Assembly: GCF_032884065.1 (NCBI RefSeq)
Contig: NW_027062695.1
Location: 186,001 to 250,000, forward strand
Direction: 5' to 3'
Source: Artemia franciscana
Lineage: Eukaryota; Arthropoda; Branchiopoda; Anostraca; Artemiidae
DNA length: 64,000 nucleotides
Under the pieces are notes generated by a model. It worked only from the letters and a program-made list of their open reading frames with translations. It did no database searches and was not told the DNA's origin. Each line of letters starts with the position of its first letter. Position 1 is the stretch's first letter. Positions 32,080-44,135 of this stretch are shown in pieces. The position numbers were made by a program, and so were the translations under genes.

Positions 32080-32199
32080 TCAATACATTCGTTTTTGAAT
32101 TGATATATGATGATATAATTCAGACGTCATATGCGGAGAGACAGACAGACACACAAACAAACAACTTATTTTCATATATATAGATGTGATGCACTTCTT

Positions 32200-32639
32200 A
32201 TTTAAACTTGTCAAGCATAGGCGTAATTGCATCAAATACCTGGGGGGGGGGTTGGAGCTAATTCTCCCAAATCAAGTGAAAATAGCAGAAAAAACTAAAA
32301 AATGGGCTGTATAACAATAAAAAAGGTAAAGACATACTAAAGAAAATTCACCCTTTTTTTGTGAATTCTTGAATTACGCAGGCTTATCTTAGTTTTGACA
32401 AGATTTATGGAGAATCTAAATTTCAGCTTGAGGGGGGACAAAATGGGGTCTAGGGAAGCCTGAGATCTGGGAGGATTGCTTGATTCCTCTTTCCCACAGC
32501 AAATTACGTCCCTGATCCCAACACCTTGCCACTGAAAGTTGTGTATTAAAAAAAGGATTACTTGTTGTTATATTTTCTCATTAAAATTATTTAATGCTTT
32601 GGGTATGGAATGATTCCCCAAAGCGGATGTGCTTTGGGG
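32200..32639. other. No gene seen
   Basis: AT-rich sequence between Helitron A and the next R2 repeat; nothing recognised. Confidence 0.4.
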
Positions 32640-32990
32640 AATGATTGGATTCTGTGGGGCGGCTGGATGTCCTCCTTTCAGTTTTGACTCTTAAAAGGGC
32701 ACTAGATCTTCCGACTTCCAACGGAATTAGCCCCATCTGATCCGAAGTTTATGCGACCATACGTTCCATAAGAACCGTATATGCCCGGGGCATAACTTAC
32801 AACCCTTGCACCGGGGCTCTGGAGAGTTGGGTCCACCTTGAAGCCATTATTATATGCTCTTTCAACTATTGTGAACAAAATAGCTATCTTGCGATTTTGA
32901 TTGGATGTGTTTGGTGTAAACAGGTTTTCAAGGAGAGGGGGGGCTATTTGCCCTACATCAATTGTGATTCTTAAGAGGAAATTACAACTA
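32640..32990 (+). repeat. Dispersed repeat R2 (one and a half copies)
   Basis: Contains 'cttaaaagggcactagatc', 'ggggcataacttacaaccct' and 'gaacaaaatagctatcttgc', the blocks that define R2 elsewhere (24.1, 34.4, 34.9, 53.2, 60.0 kb). The minus-strand frame here is a by-product. Confidence 0.75.
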
Positions 32991-33005
32991 TACATTTCCA
33001 ATATT

Positions 33006-33080
<75 letters not shown>

Positions 33081-33126
33081 AAGTTGTCTGTCTGTCTGTC
33101 TGTGGATCAGGTGACGTCATGTTTCT

Positions 33127-33250
33127 TTGTCGGCTGACGTCATGAAATTAGTTGTCGTCATTTTTGTTTTGACGGTGACGTCATTAACGGTATTTAAGAC
33201 ATTTGTTCACGGAAAAATGTTTAATTGTAAAATGACTGAAGAACCTACAA
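33127..33250 (+). pseudogene. Helitron ORF N-terminal stub (copy B)
   Basis: The open frame encodes '...FKTFVHGKMFNCKMTEEPTM', aligned closely with '...FKTFVHGKMFICKITEEPTM' of copy F (45.5 kb). In copy F the protein continues with the STPR-like repeats. Here it runs directly into 'GTPGAQAGYINDDRDTG', the translated minisatellite. The junction marks the internal deletion. Confidence 0.7.
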
Positions 33251-33474
33251 TGGGGACGCCGGGGGCACAGGCGGGATATATAAATGACGACCGGGACACA
33301 GGGATTGTTCGAATAGAAATTAGAGACCGGGACACAAATGACGACCGGGACACCGGGACACAGGGAATATAAATGACGACCGGGACACTCAAAGAGAAAT
33401 TACAAACTGGGACACCGGGACACAAATGACGACCTGGACACAGGGAATATAAATGACGACCGGGACACAGGGAC

Positions 33475-33636
33475 ACATCATTAGAATAATGAGGTATAGA
33501 TCTGAATACGGATTGTTTTTCCCATGGACAATTATATGTTGCATGTTCAAGAGTCAGTAAACCTGACAATCTATTTATATGCACAGACAATGGGACAGCG
33601 AAGAATGTTGTATATTCGCATGTTTTACGTAGTTAA
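33475..33636 (+). pseudogene. Helitron helicase C-terminus (copy B)
   Basis: Same remnant as in copy A, starting at the 'SLE' codons, including the double stop, 'QLYVACSRVSKPDNLF' (Gly to Ser) and ending 'VLRS' TAA at 33,634-33,636. Confidence 0.85.
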
Positions 33637-33808
33637 AAACATATATTTATATCTATCTCTATTCACAGGTGGGACACAGGGACACAACTACAATGGCGCG
33701 TAACTAATATGGCGCGTAACGACTTACGCGCGCGAGGGGGCTTGGGGGGGCGCGAAGCGCCCCACCAACTAGGTGTTGGGGTGGCGCGAAGCCCCACCCC
33801 AACAGCTA

Positions 33809-34336
<528 letters not shown>

Positions 34337-34339
34337 ATA

Positions 34340-35050
34340 TATATGCCCTAAATTCCCCCAAGGCAAAACTTAAAACCTTTGCCCTGAGGAACCTGGGAGA
34401 AGGGGGCCGTCATCCTCAAAAACATAATTTTCAGACCTTTAATTCATGTTGAACAAAATGGCTATCTAAAAATTTCCATTAGATATGTTTGTGAAAATGG
34501 TGGGCGTGGTAGGTTAGTTGCCCTTCAATCACTTTCGACTATTAAATAGCACACCAGCGCTTTCAATTTCCAATCGAATGAGCCTTTTTCGAAGTTTCTA
34601 CGACAAAAATGGCCATTTCAAAATTTCTATCAGATGCATTTCGGGAAAATACGAGATGCGGGAAGGGGGTATCCACCCTCCGATCACTCTTTATCTTAAA
34701 AAGGCACTTAAACTTCTGACAAGGAATCCAATAAGCCCCCTCAGAAATTTATCACCCTTTCTATATAAACCTTATGTGTCGCTAGGGCATAACCTATAAT
34801 CCTCGCCCGGAGGACTGTAGGGGGGTAGTCATCCTCAAATACGTAATTTTCGGACCTTTTCAACTATGCTGAACAAAATGGCTATCTCAAAATTTTGATT
34901 GGATTTCTTTGGGGAAATGGTGAGTGTGAGAGGTCAGTTAGTTGTACTCCAATAGGTTTTGACTATCAAATAAGGCACTAGCGTTTTCAATTTCCAGTCG
35001 AATGAGCCCCTTTTAAAGTTTCTACGACAACTCCTTCGATGCTAAGTGCC
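34340..35050 (+). repeat. Dispersed repeat R2, tandem copies
   Basis: At least two copies in direct orientation, each containing 'gaacaaaatggctatc', 'aaatttc/aaattttgat' and a 'cacta/ccagcgcttt/gttttcaatttcc' end. The 93-codon plus frame at 34,518-34,799 lies within them. Confidence 0.75.
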
Positions 35051-35249
35051 AAGAAAATACATTGTGGCTACATCGCTCTTTACTTAGACAGTGCTATCGC
35101 ACTGCTTATGATGTGGACAGATTGGTTGAAATCAGCCTTATCTTTTTTTTTTTTCGATCTAAAAGATTAAATTAATAAATCTTTTAAATACTAGTGGATA
35201 GAAATCTGAGCAACGTGAACATTAAAGATGACCATGAAACATGGGGTTT

Positions 35250-35606
35250 TGATTGTATGCACATTCTAAAATACCATCGCTACTACTGTTAACAACTCAG
35301 TGCAGCACCGAGTCACCTGAGGCCACAGTTACGCATATTCCTCCACCATCTCAGTCTATTCAAACACCCTCCCAAGATGCTCCCATTTCCTTTAAATCTT
35401 TCCGTACGACATCCTCCTTCCCCATTCGGGGACAACCTGTATTTCATTTGACCCTAGACGGTTGCCCAACAAGAACGATCGTGGGGGATCTGTCATCCTT
35501 CATCTATAGAATGTGTCCAAGCCAACCCAACCTTTCTCTTATTACAGACCTAGAAAGCATGTTACCAACAAAAAAGCATGTTGCTACCAAAATTATATTT
35601 TCATGA
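35250..35606 (-). repeat. LINE-derived fragment (same family as 16,380-16,660)
   Basis: Shares with 16.4-16.65 kb the ordered blocks 'ctactactgttaacaactca', 'gcagcaccgagtcacc', 'tccccattcggggacaacct' and 'gtcatccttcatctatag'. No reverse transcriptase motif is left. The 117-codon plus-strand frame is antisense to the LINE and is not a gene. Confidence 0.6.
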
Positions 35607-38550
35607 ACAGCAGAGCCAATTCATGATGTAAAAGATATAGTTAAAAAAAAAAAATTTAATACATTCTTGGGCAATAACATCGCGCCAAATTAACTTGAGG
35701 TAGAAAAGGAGTGTGATTCCTTTTTGATAATATATTGTTTCCAATTATGCTTAAGGTGAAATGGTTGTTTCTAATTTTGTCCACAACACCTGAAATTGCC
35801 TAGGGATACATTTATACAAACATTTACCTGACTAACACGAAGTCTGGATTTATTATTCTTGTCAGGAAATTATAGCCTATTTCCTGACGTTTGCTTAACA
35901 GTTGTGCAAACAAGTTTAAAGGGGAGAGAATTGGACATGAAATAATAGAGTTAGAATACTAATAGTAAACAATAGCAGCTCGAAATAATCACACAAGAAT
36001 AGAAATAAGAATGGCGAGTAGAAAAGTATTCTTAAAGGGATGAAAGCACAGTAAAAGCTACTGTATTTTACTGGTAATAAGTTTTCCCTGCTAACGTATC
36101 GGGTTTGTAAATGCGCAATGGTTATTTCAAGTTATTATATCTAAGGCCATCGTGTAATTAGAAAACTACTGGATTAAGTTTCTTGTGAATGAAGTGGTTG
36201 TCAAACTCTGTATTTAAATTGTTTTTATTTTGACGTTTATTAAGACTGTGTACTATTGAGTGTGTACTATTGACTGTGTACTATGAACATCCATGAACTG
36301 GTTCATTATGTAAGCTTTTATTTCTAGGGTATGGCACATTTTCAGATTTAGATGAGTGCATGTCTTCGTGCTTTCACTTCAATATTTTAAAATTCTAAAT
36401 GCAATAAACATCGCATTCAACTTATTTTTTGTTTAATGGGATTTGTTTCGAAATCAGGATAACCTACATTAATTGAATAAATTTTATGAAAAACTTCAAA
36501 TCTGCTTAGGTTGTATGAATAGATAATATAAATTTCTATCAGTATTCAAAGTCATTCGATTTCTAAAAAGCTTACCTTTGAATCAAGAGGTTTTACTTAG
36601 ACAAAATGTACGTTAATTACAGAGTCAAAGCGTTAAAATAGGAAAAGTCACTGAAGTATCTTATTTCTAAAAAACCAATGTCAACTTCAGTTCTTAAAAG
36701 TCAATACCTTTCTATCCAAGTTTGGAAAAAATTTGACCTTGTCCCAAAAAAAAATCCCCTCTAAAATGTCACGGAAAATCGGAAATTTTAATCTAGAAAT
36801 TTGAAATTTGAAAATCTAGGCATAAGGCAAGTAGTTCGAAAAGCAATTGAAATCAGACTTAAGATTAATAATAATATTTCCTTAAATATGGATTTAGGAG
36901 AATATTCACTGAATGCTTTATACACAAATTTAATTAAAAATGACCATACGAATAGATTTTAACACAGAACCTGTCACAAACAGACCTATAAGATCAGCAG
37001 CGAAAAAAGCTAGGCTGGCATTAAAAACCTGTTTTTAAATCATTTTCTTTCATTTCAACGAATTGCCTCGTTTCCTAACAATTTATTTATCAGTCCTGGT
37101 TGGACTTCGCTGAGGTAAGGATGCTGGGACTGTTTTGAAAAACTTCATTTCAGTTTTATTGATTTTATTCTCTTGTAAGTTGTTTTTTCTTATTTGTATT
37201 GCTGGGGATGGCCCTTGGACATAGGGCCGAAATATTCATTTTAATTTGTTTCCCACTGTCTTAAAAATTCCCTATTGTTCTTCTTGTTTTTGGTGTTTGT
37301 GATGGAAAGGCAGTGTGGTCTTTGTCGTTATTTGAGGCTTTCAATAGGTTAGTATGGAGGAGGACCGTGTTTGTTAGTAGCAGTAGTGGTAGTTGTAATT
37401 GTATTTCCCCTGTAATATTTCCTTTCTTCAACAAATGTTATGCTGAGGGCGCTGGTTTACAGCAAAGTTAAATTTAAACTAAATATTAATTGCTAAACTA
37501 AAATGGCTTATAAATATGTCAGAGCTATCCCCAAGACTTTGTTGAAAATGTAACCAAGTGCAGCCTAGTCCCGACGCTTTCCCTGGCATAAAAGGCTGAA
37601 AAATTCAAGCATTGTTTTCCTATAATTTCTGTAATTTTCTAGGGAAATATGTCAAAACCAAACACTTTATACATTTATCTTTATGTTTTGGGGGATCAAT
37701 ATGCTTAACATGAGTTTGTTTAATTTTTCATGAATTCATTTTAAGCTAGACTAATATCGGAAATGTTATTTCTTAATAGCCCTGTCTGGTTTCGTTTAAT
37801 GGACGGCCATTAGCTTCTTTTAATCTATGGAGTAAAAGACTGGCCATTTAGTCTCAACAGTTTTGTCATAGTTACTTTGCGTCAATATAGAGCTAATAAT
37901 CCCAGACAATGCGTCATCGTAGGCTTATCAAAGAGTGGTATTACATCTGAGAATTTTTTTTTACTGTTTTATCACATAAAATGGATGGTCGTAGATGGTG
38001 AAAAAAGCTCGTTCAGTCACAATTTTCTAGATCTAGTCTATTTTTCTTAAGGACACCTAGCCACTTTTTCAATTAGGCAAAAATCCCAAAAAGCCATTTT
38101 GTTCCGAATGGTATAGAAAAACCACATTTTGTCTTTGGGGCACCATGGTCCGTGCTACCTCAAAAGAACAAGTCTCAAATTATACAATTCGTCAATTAAA
38201 AAAAAAAGCAAAAGCAAAAGGCAGGGTGTCCCAAAATGGGATGAGAAGAGACCATAAAAATCGATTTAATGGGTAAATTAAACTCACAAATGGAAGTCAT
38301 GTGTGGAGCTACTTAAAAGTTTATGTTAGAAAAGGATCGTATGCAGCTATGTTGGCTTCAGGACAACATTCAGGTCAACAATGCATATGAAAGAATCCAT
38401 TCAAAAATCTTAATGATGTAAATTTCTATTATGTAGTTGGCTCAGAATTTGTAAGATGTATAATTCTGGATTCGATGTTAGAAATAAAAAAAGAATTAAA
38501 TAAAACAAAAATTCTAACGAAATTGGTATGAGTGGAACTCCGAAATTATA
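35607..38550. other. No gene seen
   Basis: AT-rich sequence. 'cccttggacatagggccga' near 37,210 looks like a LINE 3' UTR piece, and short 'tagtagcagtagtggtag' runs occur near 37,375. Nothing else recognised. Confidence 0.4.
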
Positions 38551-39580
38551 AGCCCTAGTGGCGAATCTCGCCACAGCGGTAATCTAGTAAAGAGCGAACC
38601 ACGGTCTATAGTGACCAAAATCTTACGAATGTGTATGAGAAAAAAAACTGACTAGTGAGAACAAGTTGTCATTTTAAGTTAATTGAACAGTGTTTATTAT
38701 TATTTCGATTAATGTTGATAGCAGAATTTTATTTTGAAGACAAATTTACGGAATTTTGAAAAATAGCCTGAAGATCCACGAAAGTGGTGCCGGATAGTAA
38801 AAAACAACAAGTGTAGCCTACCATTGAAATATTTTCTGTTTAAAACCTTATTTAGAATACTTACAGCCCTCACCTTCAACAAGAAGGAAACTCAATTTTT
38901 TGTATTCGTGGCACTAGTGTGCAATCTTTTTTCTTCTTTTCTTTTTCTTTGCCACTAGCGGGGCACTGGAGCATAATAAAGAGCTGCTTAAGGATTCACT
39001 TTATACCTATTTTCTTATTTTATCTATTTTATTGTAATTTGGTTGATGGCGTCATCATGAAGTGCCATATAACACCCGAAAAATAAAATTTGCGTGCCAT
39101 TTCAGGAATGCAAAGCCTGGATGGTGCACTGGAGCATCAGAGAGAGCTTTTTAAAGCTTCACTCTGATTTTTCTATCTAATCATTTTTTTTTATTATAGT
39201 TGATAACGCCACGAAAAAGGGGTATAAGGCACCAGAAAATGCACTTTTGAAACTTTTTTTGGAATGGGAAGGCTGGTGTCAATGGAAAGGGTAGCCTACT
39301 GTCACGATCTCCATTGTTTAAAACCCTAATTTCAAGCTTTAACTTCCCACCCTTTTATATTCATTCCTCCCAGCTCCTTTTATGTTATTCATAAGTCGTC
39401 TGCTGAATAGCAAAACTAGACGGCTACTGCGACGCGATATAGAGCTGCTTAAGGGGTCATTTAAAAGATAATTTTTCTTATCCAACAGCATTATATAAAC
39501 AGGAAACGACAGTGCAATCACAAAGTGCCGTTTGGCACAAAATTATCGCACTTCCAGCTATATTTCCATATAAGAAAACA
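38551..39580. repeat. Dispersed repeat R4, tandem diverged copies
   Basis: Contains 'agtaaagagcgaaccacgg', 'gccactagcggggcactgga' and two further 'ggcactggagcat'-type segments each followed by 'agagagctttttaaagc'-like sequence. Related to 29.6-30.4 and 49.9-50.6 kb. Confidence 0.6.
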
Positions 39581-40100
39581 AAAATAGAAAAAGGGCCTTT
39601 TCCAATGAAGACTCCAGAAAATTATTCAAACCTAGGTTGTAAAAAATTCAAACCCTTCAATTGCCACAAATAAAGTAACATGTAGGAAAAAAAACTGTAG
39701 AGGAGTGTTTAAATGGTGAATTTGAAGCTATTGATCATTTCAACTTGATTTTTGTGGATTAATAGCGAAAAAGAGCATTAAAAGGCCACAATGAGCAGTG
39801 CTAAACTATGAAGTCTACGTTATATTATTATCTTATATTTCTTAAGATAAAAGCTTTTGTCTTACTATTGTATTGTAAGATAATTCGTACTAAGCCAATG
39901 ATTGGACAAAGGTAACAGTACTAAGAAGTTTTGTTCTTAGAAACTTAGTTTAGCAGTAACGGCTCTGCCTTATGTCTTTGGTAACAAATATTTGATTCTT
40001 GGATAGAACTTACTTCTGTTAATAACAAATAATGGAATTTTTGTTTGCAATTCCTCAAAAATGCAAAGGATAAATTTTCAAAGGACACTTTTATAGCAAA
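39581..40100. other. No gene seen
   Basis: AT-rich sequence up to the truncated end of Helitron C. Confidence 0.4.
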
Positions 40101-40290
40101 CTTGCGAATATACAACATTCTTCGCTATCCCATTGTCTGTGCATATAAATAGATTGTCAGGTTTACCGACTCTTGAACATGTAACATATAATTGTCCATG
40201 GGAAAAACAATCCGTATTCAGATCTATACCTCATTATTATAATGATTGCCCTTGAGCTTTGTTGATGGTGATTGCTAATCAAACATTCCC
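40101..40290 (-). pseudogene. Helitron helicase C-terminus (copy C)
   Basis: Same protein segment as copy A, lacking the last residues (ends at '...NVVYSQV'), with the stops after 'QSL' retained in slightly altered form (TTATAATAATGA on the coding strand). Confidence 0.8.
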
Positions 40291-40880
40291 TGTGTCCCCG
40301 TCGTCATTTATATATCCCCCCTGTGCTCCCTGGCGTCCCCGTTGTAGTTGTGTCCCTGTGTCCCGGTCGTCATTTATATTCCCTGTGTCCCAGTCTGTAA
40401 TTTCTCTTTGAGCGGCCCGGTCGTCATTTATATTCCCTGTGTCCCGGTGTCCCGGCCGTCATTTGTGTCCCGATGTCCCGGTCTGTAATTTCTCTTTGAG
40501 TGTCCCGGTCGTCATTTATATTCCCTGTGTCCCGGTCGTCATTTGTGTCCCGGTTGTCCTTGGGAAAAATAATCCGTATTCAGATCTATACCTCATTATT
40601 CTAATGATTGCCCTTGAGCTTGGTTGATGGTGATTGCTAATCGAACATTCCCTGTGTCCCGGTCGTCATTTGTATATCCCCCCTGTGCCCCCGGCGTCCC
40701 CGTTGTAGTTGTGTCCCTGTGTCTCGGTCATCATTTATATTAGCTGTGTCCCGGTCGTTATTTGTGTCCCGGTGTCCCAGTCTGTAATTTCTCTTTGAGT
40801 GTCCCGGTCGTCATTTATATTCCCTGTGTCCCGGTGTCCCGGTCGTCATTTGTGTCCCAGTGTCCCGGTCTGTAATTTCG
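40291..40880 (-). repeat. Helitron-internal minisatellite ('gacgaccgggacac' family)
   Basis: Higher-order unit of about 80-90 bp made of shorter modules: 'acagggaatataaatgacga', 'ccgggacactcaaagagaaa', 'ttacagaccgggacaccggg' and 'acacaaatgacgacc'. The same array is present in copies A, B, D, F, G and H, always between the 5' region and the helicase C-terminus. Its translations are repetitive (DDRDTGTQ) and I do not regard them as proteins. Confidence 0.9.
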
Positions 40881-40997
40881 TCAGTCGACAAACATGACGT
40901 GAGTCGACGAACAACTCCATGACGGCATAATGCTCAATACTTATAATGAAGTCAGTCGACACACAAACATGACGTCAGTCAACAGACAAACAACTTA

Positions 40998-40999
<2 letters not shown>

Positions 41000-41077
<78 letters not shown>
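41000..41077. repeat. (TA)n tract
   Basis: About 78 bp of TA repeats joining the 5' end of Helitron C to the miniature Helitron. Confidence 0.97.
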
Positions 41078-41078
<1 letters not shown>

Positions 41079-41170
41079 CACCTAGTTGGTAGGGGCGCTT
41101 CGCGCCCCCCCCCCAAGTCCCCCCGCGCGCGTAATTCGTTACGCAGACAACTTATTTTTATATATATAGA
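41078..41170 (-). mobile_element. Miniature Helitron derivative (~93 bp)
   Basis: On the minus strand it reads 5' terminus TCTATATATATAAAAATAAG + TTGTCTG, then immediately the 3' subterminal region (CGTAACGAATTACGCGCGCG, G-rich run, the GGGGCGCGAAGCGCCCC hairpin, ACTAGGTGTT), with all internal sequence gone. The terminal hairpin itself is replaced by the (TA)n tract. Its 5' TC abuts the CTAG end of copy D. Confidence 0.75.
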
Positions 41171-41327
41171 CTAGCTGTTGGGGTGGCGCTTCGCGCCACC
41201 CCAACACCTAGTTGGTGGGGGCGCTTCGCGCCCCCCCCAAGCCCCCCCGCGCGCGTAAGTCGTTACGCGCCATAATAGTTACGCGCCATTGTAGTTGTGT
41301 CCCTATGTCCCACCTGTGAATATAGAT

Positions 41328-41427
<100 letters not shown>

Positions 41428-41429
41428 TT

Positions 41430-41625
41430 TTAACTACGTAAAACTTGCGAATATACAACATTCTTTGCTGTCCCATTGTCTTTGCATATAAATAGATTGT
41501 CAGGTTTACCGACTCTTGAACATGCAACATATAATGGTCCATGGGAAAACAATCTGTATTCAGATCTATACCTCATGATTCTAATGATTGCCCTTGAGCT
41601 TTGTTGATGGTGATTGCTAATCGAC
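41430..41625 (-). pseudogene. Helitron helicase C-terminus (copy D)
   Basis: Same segment as copy A, ending TAA (complement at 41,430-41,432). Only one of the two shared stops remains: the first is TCA, the second is TGA. Confidence 0.85.
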
Positions 41626-42169
41626 CATTCCCTGTCCCGGTGTCCCGGTCGTCATTTACATCCCCCTGTTTCCCCCGGTGTCCCCGTTGTAGTTGTGTCC
41701 CTGTGTCCCGGTCGTCATTTATATTCCCTGTGTCCCGGTCGTCATTTGTATCCCGGTGTCCCGGTCTGTATATACATTCGTTTTTTAGTTTTGTTTTTCT
41801 CCTTTATTTTTTTCCTTTTTTTTTTCTTTTTTAGCTTATTTAGATTTTTAGATTTTTTAGTTTTTTTATTAGTTTTTAGTTTTTTTTTCTTTTTAGTTTT
41901 TTTGTCCCGGTCGTCATTTATATCCCCCTGTTTCCCCCGGTGTCCCCGTTGTAGTTGTGTCCCTGTGTCCCGGTCGTCATTTATATTCCCTGTGTCCCGG
42001 TCGTCATTTGTATCCCGGTGTACCGGTCTGTATATACATTCGTTTTTTAGTTTTGTTTTTCTCCTTTATTTTTTTCCTTTTTTTTTCTTTTTTATTTTAT
42101 TTAGATTTTTAGATTTTTTAGTTTTTTTATTAGTTTTTAGTTTTTTTTTCTTTTTAGTTTTTTTGTAGT

Positions 42170-43200
42170 TTTTAACTTCTTTTTAGTTTTGTTAATTTTT
42201 TTTTTTACTTATGTCCTGGTCGTCATTTATACTCCCTGTGTCCCGGTGCTTTGTTGATTGCTAATCGAACATTCCTTTTGTCCTGGTTGCTTTCTCTTTG
42301 AGTGTCGTCATTTATTTTTTTCTTTTTTAGTTCTTTTAGTTTTTACCTTTTTTAGTTTTTTTTTAGTTTTTTAGATGAAAATTTTTTTTAGTTTTTTCCT
42401 TTTTTTCTTTTTAGTTTTTTATTGGTTTTTACCTTTATGTTAGCTTATTTTTCAGTTTTTTCCTTTTTTTTTAGTTTTTTTTTATTTTTTATTTTTTTAG
42501 TTTTTTACCTTTTTTTAGTTTTTTTAGTTTTTTTAGTTTTTTAGCTTTTTTACTTTTTTTATTAGTTTTTAGTTTTTTTGTAGTTTTTGCCTTTTTTTAG
42601 TTTTTTCAGTTTTTTTTTAGTTTTTTATTGGTTTTTACCTTTATTTTAGCTTATTTTTCAGTTTTTTCCTTTTTTTTATTTTTTTTTAGTTTTTAGTTTT
42701 TTTAGTTTTTTACCTTTTTTTAGTTTTTTTAGTTTTTTTAGTTTTTTAGCTTTTTTATTTTTTTTATTAGTTTTTAGTTTTTTTTGTAGTTTTTGCCTTT
42801 TTTTAGTTTTTTTAGTTTTTTAGCTTTTTTATTAGTTTTTAGTTTTTTTTTGTAGTTTTTGCCTTTTTTTAGTTTTTTTAGTTTTTTCTTTATTTTAGCT
42901 TATTTTTCAGTTTTTTCCTTTTTTTTATTTTTTTTTAGTTTTTAGTTTTTTTAGTTTTTTACCTTTTTTCAGTTTTTTTAGTTTTTTTAGTTTTTTAGCT
43001 TTTTTATTTTTTTTATTAGTTTTTAGTTTTTTTTGTAGTTTTTGCCTTTTTTTAGTTTTTTTAGTTTTTTAGCTTTTTTATTAGTTTTTAGTTTTTTTTG
43101 TAGTTTTTGCCTTTTTTTAGTTTTTTTAGTTTTTTAGCTTTTTTATTTTTTTTATTAGTTTTTAGTTTTTTTTGTAGTTTTTGCCTTTTTTTAGTTTTTT
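42170..43200 (-). repeat. T-rich 'TTTTAGTTTTTT' array (A-rich on Helitron coding strand)
   Basis: Dense repetition of 'tttttagtttttt' with interspersed 'tagtttttacctttttt' and 'agctttttta' variants. Minus-strand copies A, D and D' are T-rich here and plus-strand copy G is A-rich (45,960-46,165), so the array is an oriented part of the Helitron family. The Lys-rich minus frame at 43,088-43,273 is an artefact. Confidence 0.9.
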
Positions 43201-43293
43201 CAGTTTTGACGTCACCTGATCCAGTTTTTTCAGGTGACGTCACCTGATCCACGATCCACAGATCCACAGACAACTTATTTTTATATATATAGA

Positions 43294-44135
43294 TAGTTTT
43301 TTTTTTTACTTATGTCCTGGTCGTCATTTATACTCCCTGTGTCCCGGTGCTTTGTTGATTGCTAATCGAACATTCCTTTTGTCCTGGTCGCTTTCTCTTT
43401 GAGTTTCGTCATTTATTTTTTTCTTTTTTAGTTCTTTTAGTTTTTACCTTTTTTAGTTTTTTTTAGTTTTTTAGATGAAAATTTTTTTTAGTTTTTTCCT
43501 TTTTTTCTTTTTAGTTTTTTATTGGTTTTTACCTTTATTTTAGCTTATTTTTCAGTTTTTTCCTTTTTTTTAGTTTTTTTTTATTTTTTATTTTTTTTAG
43601 TTTTTTACCTTTTTTTAGTTTTTTTAGTTTTTTTAGTTTTTTAGCTTTTTTACTTTTTTTATTAGTTTTTAGTTTTTTTTGTAGTTTTTGCCTTTTTTTA
43701 GTTTTTTCAGTTTTTTTTTTTAGTTTTTTATTGGTTTTTACCTTTATTTTAGCTTATTTTTCAGTTTTTTCCTTTTTTTTTAGTTTTTAGTTTTTTTAGT
43801 TTTTTACCTTTTTTTAGTTTTTTTAGTTTTTTTAGTTTTTTAGCTTTTTTATTTTTTTTATTAGTTTTTAGTTTTTTTTTGTAGTTTTTGCCTTTTTTTA
43901 GTTTTTTTAGTTTTTTAGCTTTTTTATTAGTTTTTAGTTTTTTTTGTAGTTTTTGCCTTTTTTTAGTTTTTTTAGTTTTTTAGCTTTTTTATTTTTTTAT
44001 TAGTTTTTAGTTTTTTTTATAGTTTTTGCCTTTTTTTAGTTTTTTCAGTTTTGACGTCACCTGATCCAGTTTTTTCAGGTGACGTCACCTGATCCACACA
44101 TCCACAGACAGACAACTTATTTTTATATATATAGA
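43294..44135 (-). mobile_element. Helitron copy D', duplicated 5' half of copy D
   Basis: Repeats 42,190-43,293 almost exactly (offset ~1,101 bp at 'acttatgtcctggtcgtcat', with indels in the T-rich array), ending in the same 'caggtgacgtcacctgatcc' and a 5' terminus at 44,135. There is no helicase and no 3' end. It is a tandem duplication including the 5' terminus. Confidence 0.8.

Larger units (their letters stand above)
30659..32184 (-). mobile_element. Helitron copy A (non-autonomous)
   Basis: Minus-strand element. The 5' end is TCTATATATATGAAAATAAG (start at 32,184, host A outside). The 3' end, at 30,659, is a GC hairpin followed by TTAG (CTAG in sister copies), with host T outside: the A/T insertion rule and CTRR terminus of Helitrons. 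Order 5' to 3': T-rich block holding two tRNA-like segments, a 'gacgaccgggacac' minisatellite (31,047-31,290), the helicase C-terminal remnant, a (TA)n tract (30,776-30,843), and the GC-rich 3' end with an 18-base C run. Most of the Rep/helicase gene is missing, so movement would need enzyme from elsewhere. Confidence 0.85.
40101..41000 (-). mobile_element. Helitron copy C, 3'-truncated
   Basis: Minus-strand. The helicase remnant is cut off at 40,101 within the final codons, so the 3' hairpin is missing. It continues with a long 'gtcccggtcgtcattt' minisatellite (40,291-40,880) that contains a second, partial helicase segment (40,558-40,650), and ends with the 5' region ('cgacacacaaacatgacgtc', 'caacttatctatatata') merging into (TA)n at 41,000-41,077. 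The embedded second segment shows an internal duplication within the element. Confidence 0.75.

Noticed and set aside
34518..34799. 93-codon frame as a gene
   Set aside because: It coincides with tandem R2 repeats that recur at several other sites without conserving the frame.
35253..35606. 117-codon Ser/Thr/Pro-rich plus-strand frame
   Set aside because: It lies antisense in a LINE-derived repeat shared with 16.4-16.65 kb.
41614..42168. 184-codon frame rich in Ser, Pro, Val then Phe/Leu
   Set aside because: It translates the Helitron minisatellite and T-rich array, antisense to the element's coding strand.
43088..43273. Lys-rich 61-codon minus frame, possible basic protein
   Set aside because: Translation of the AAAAACT array.
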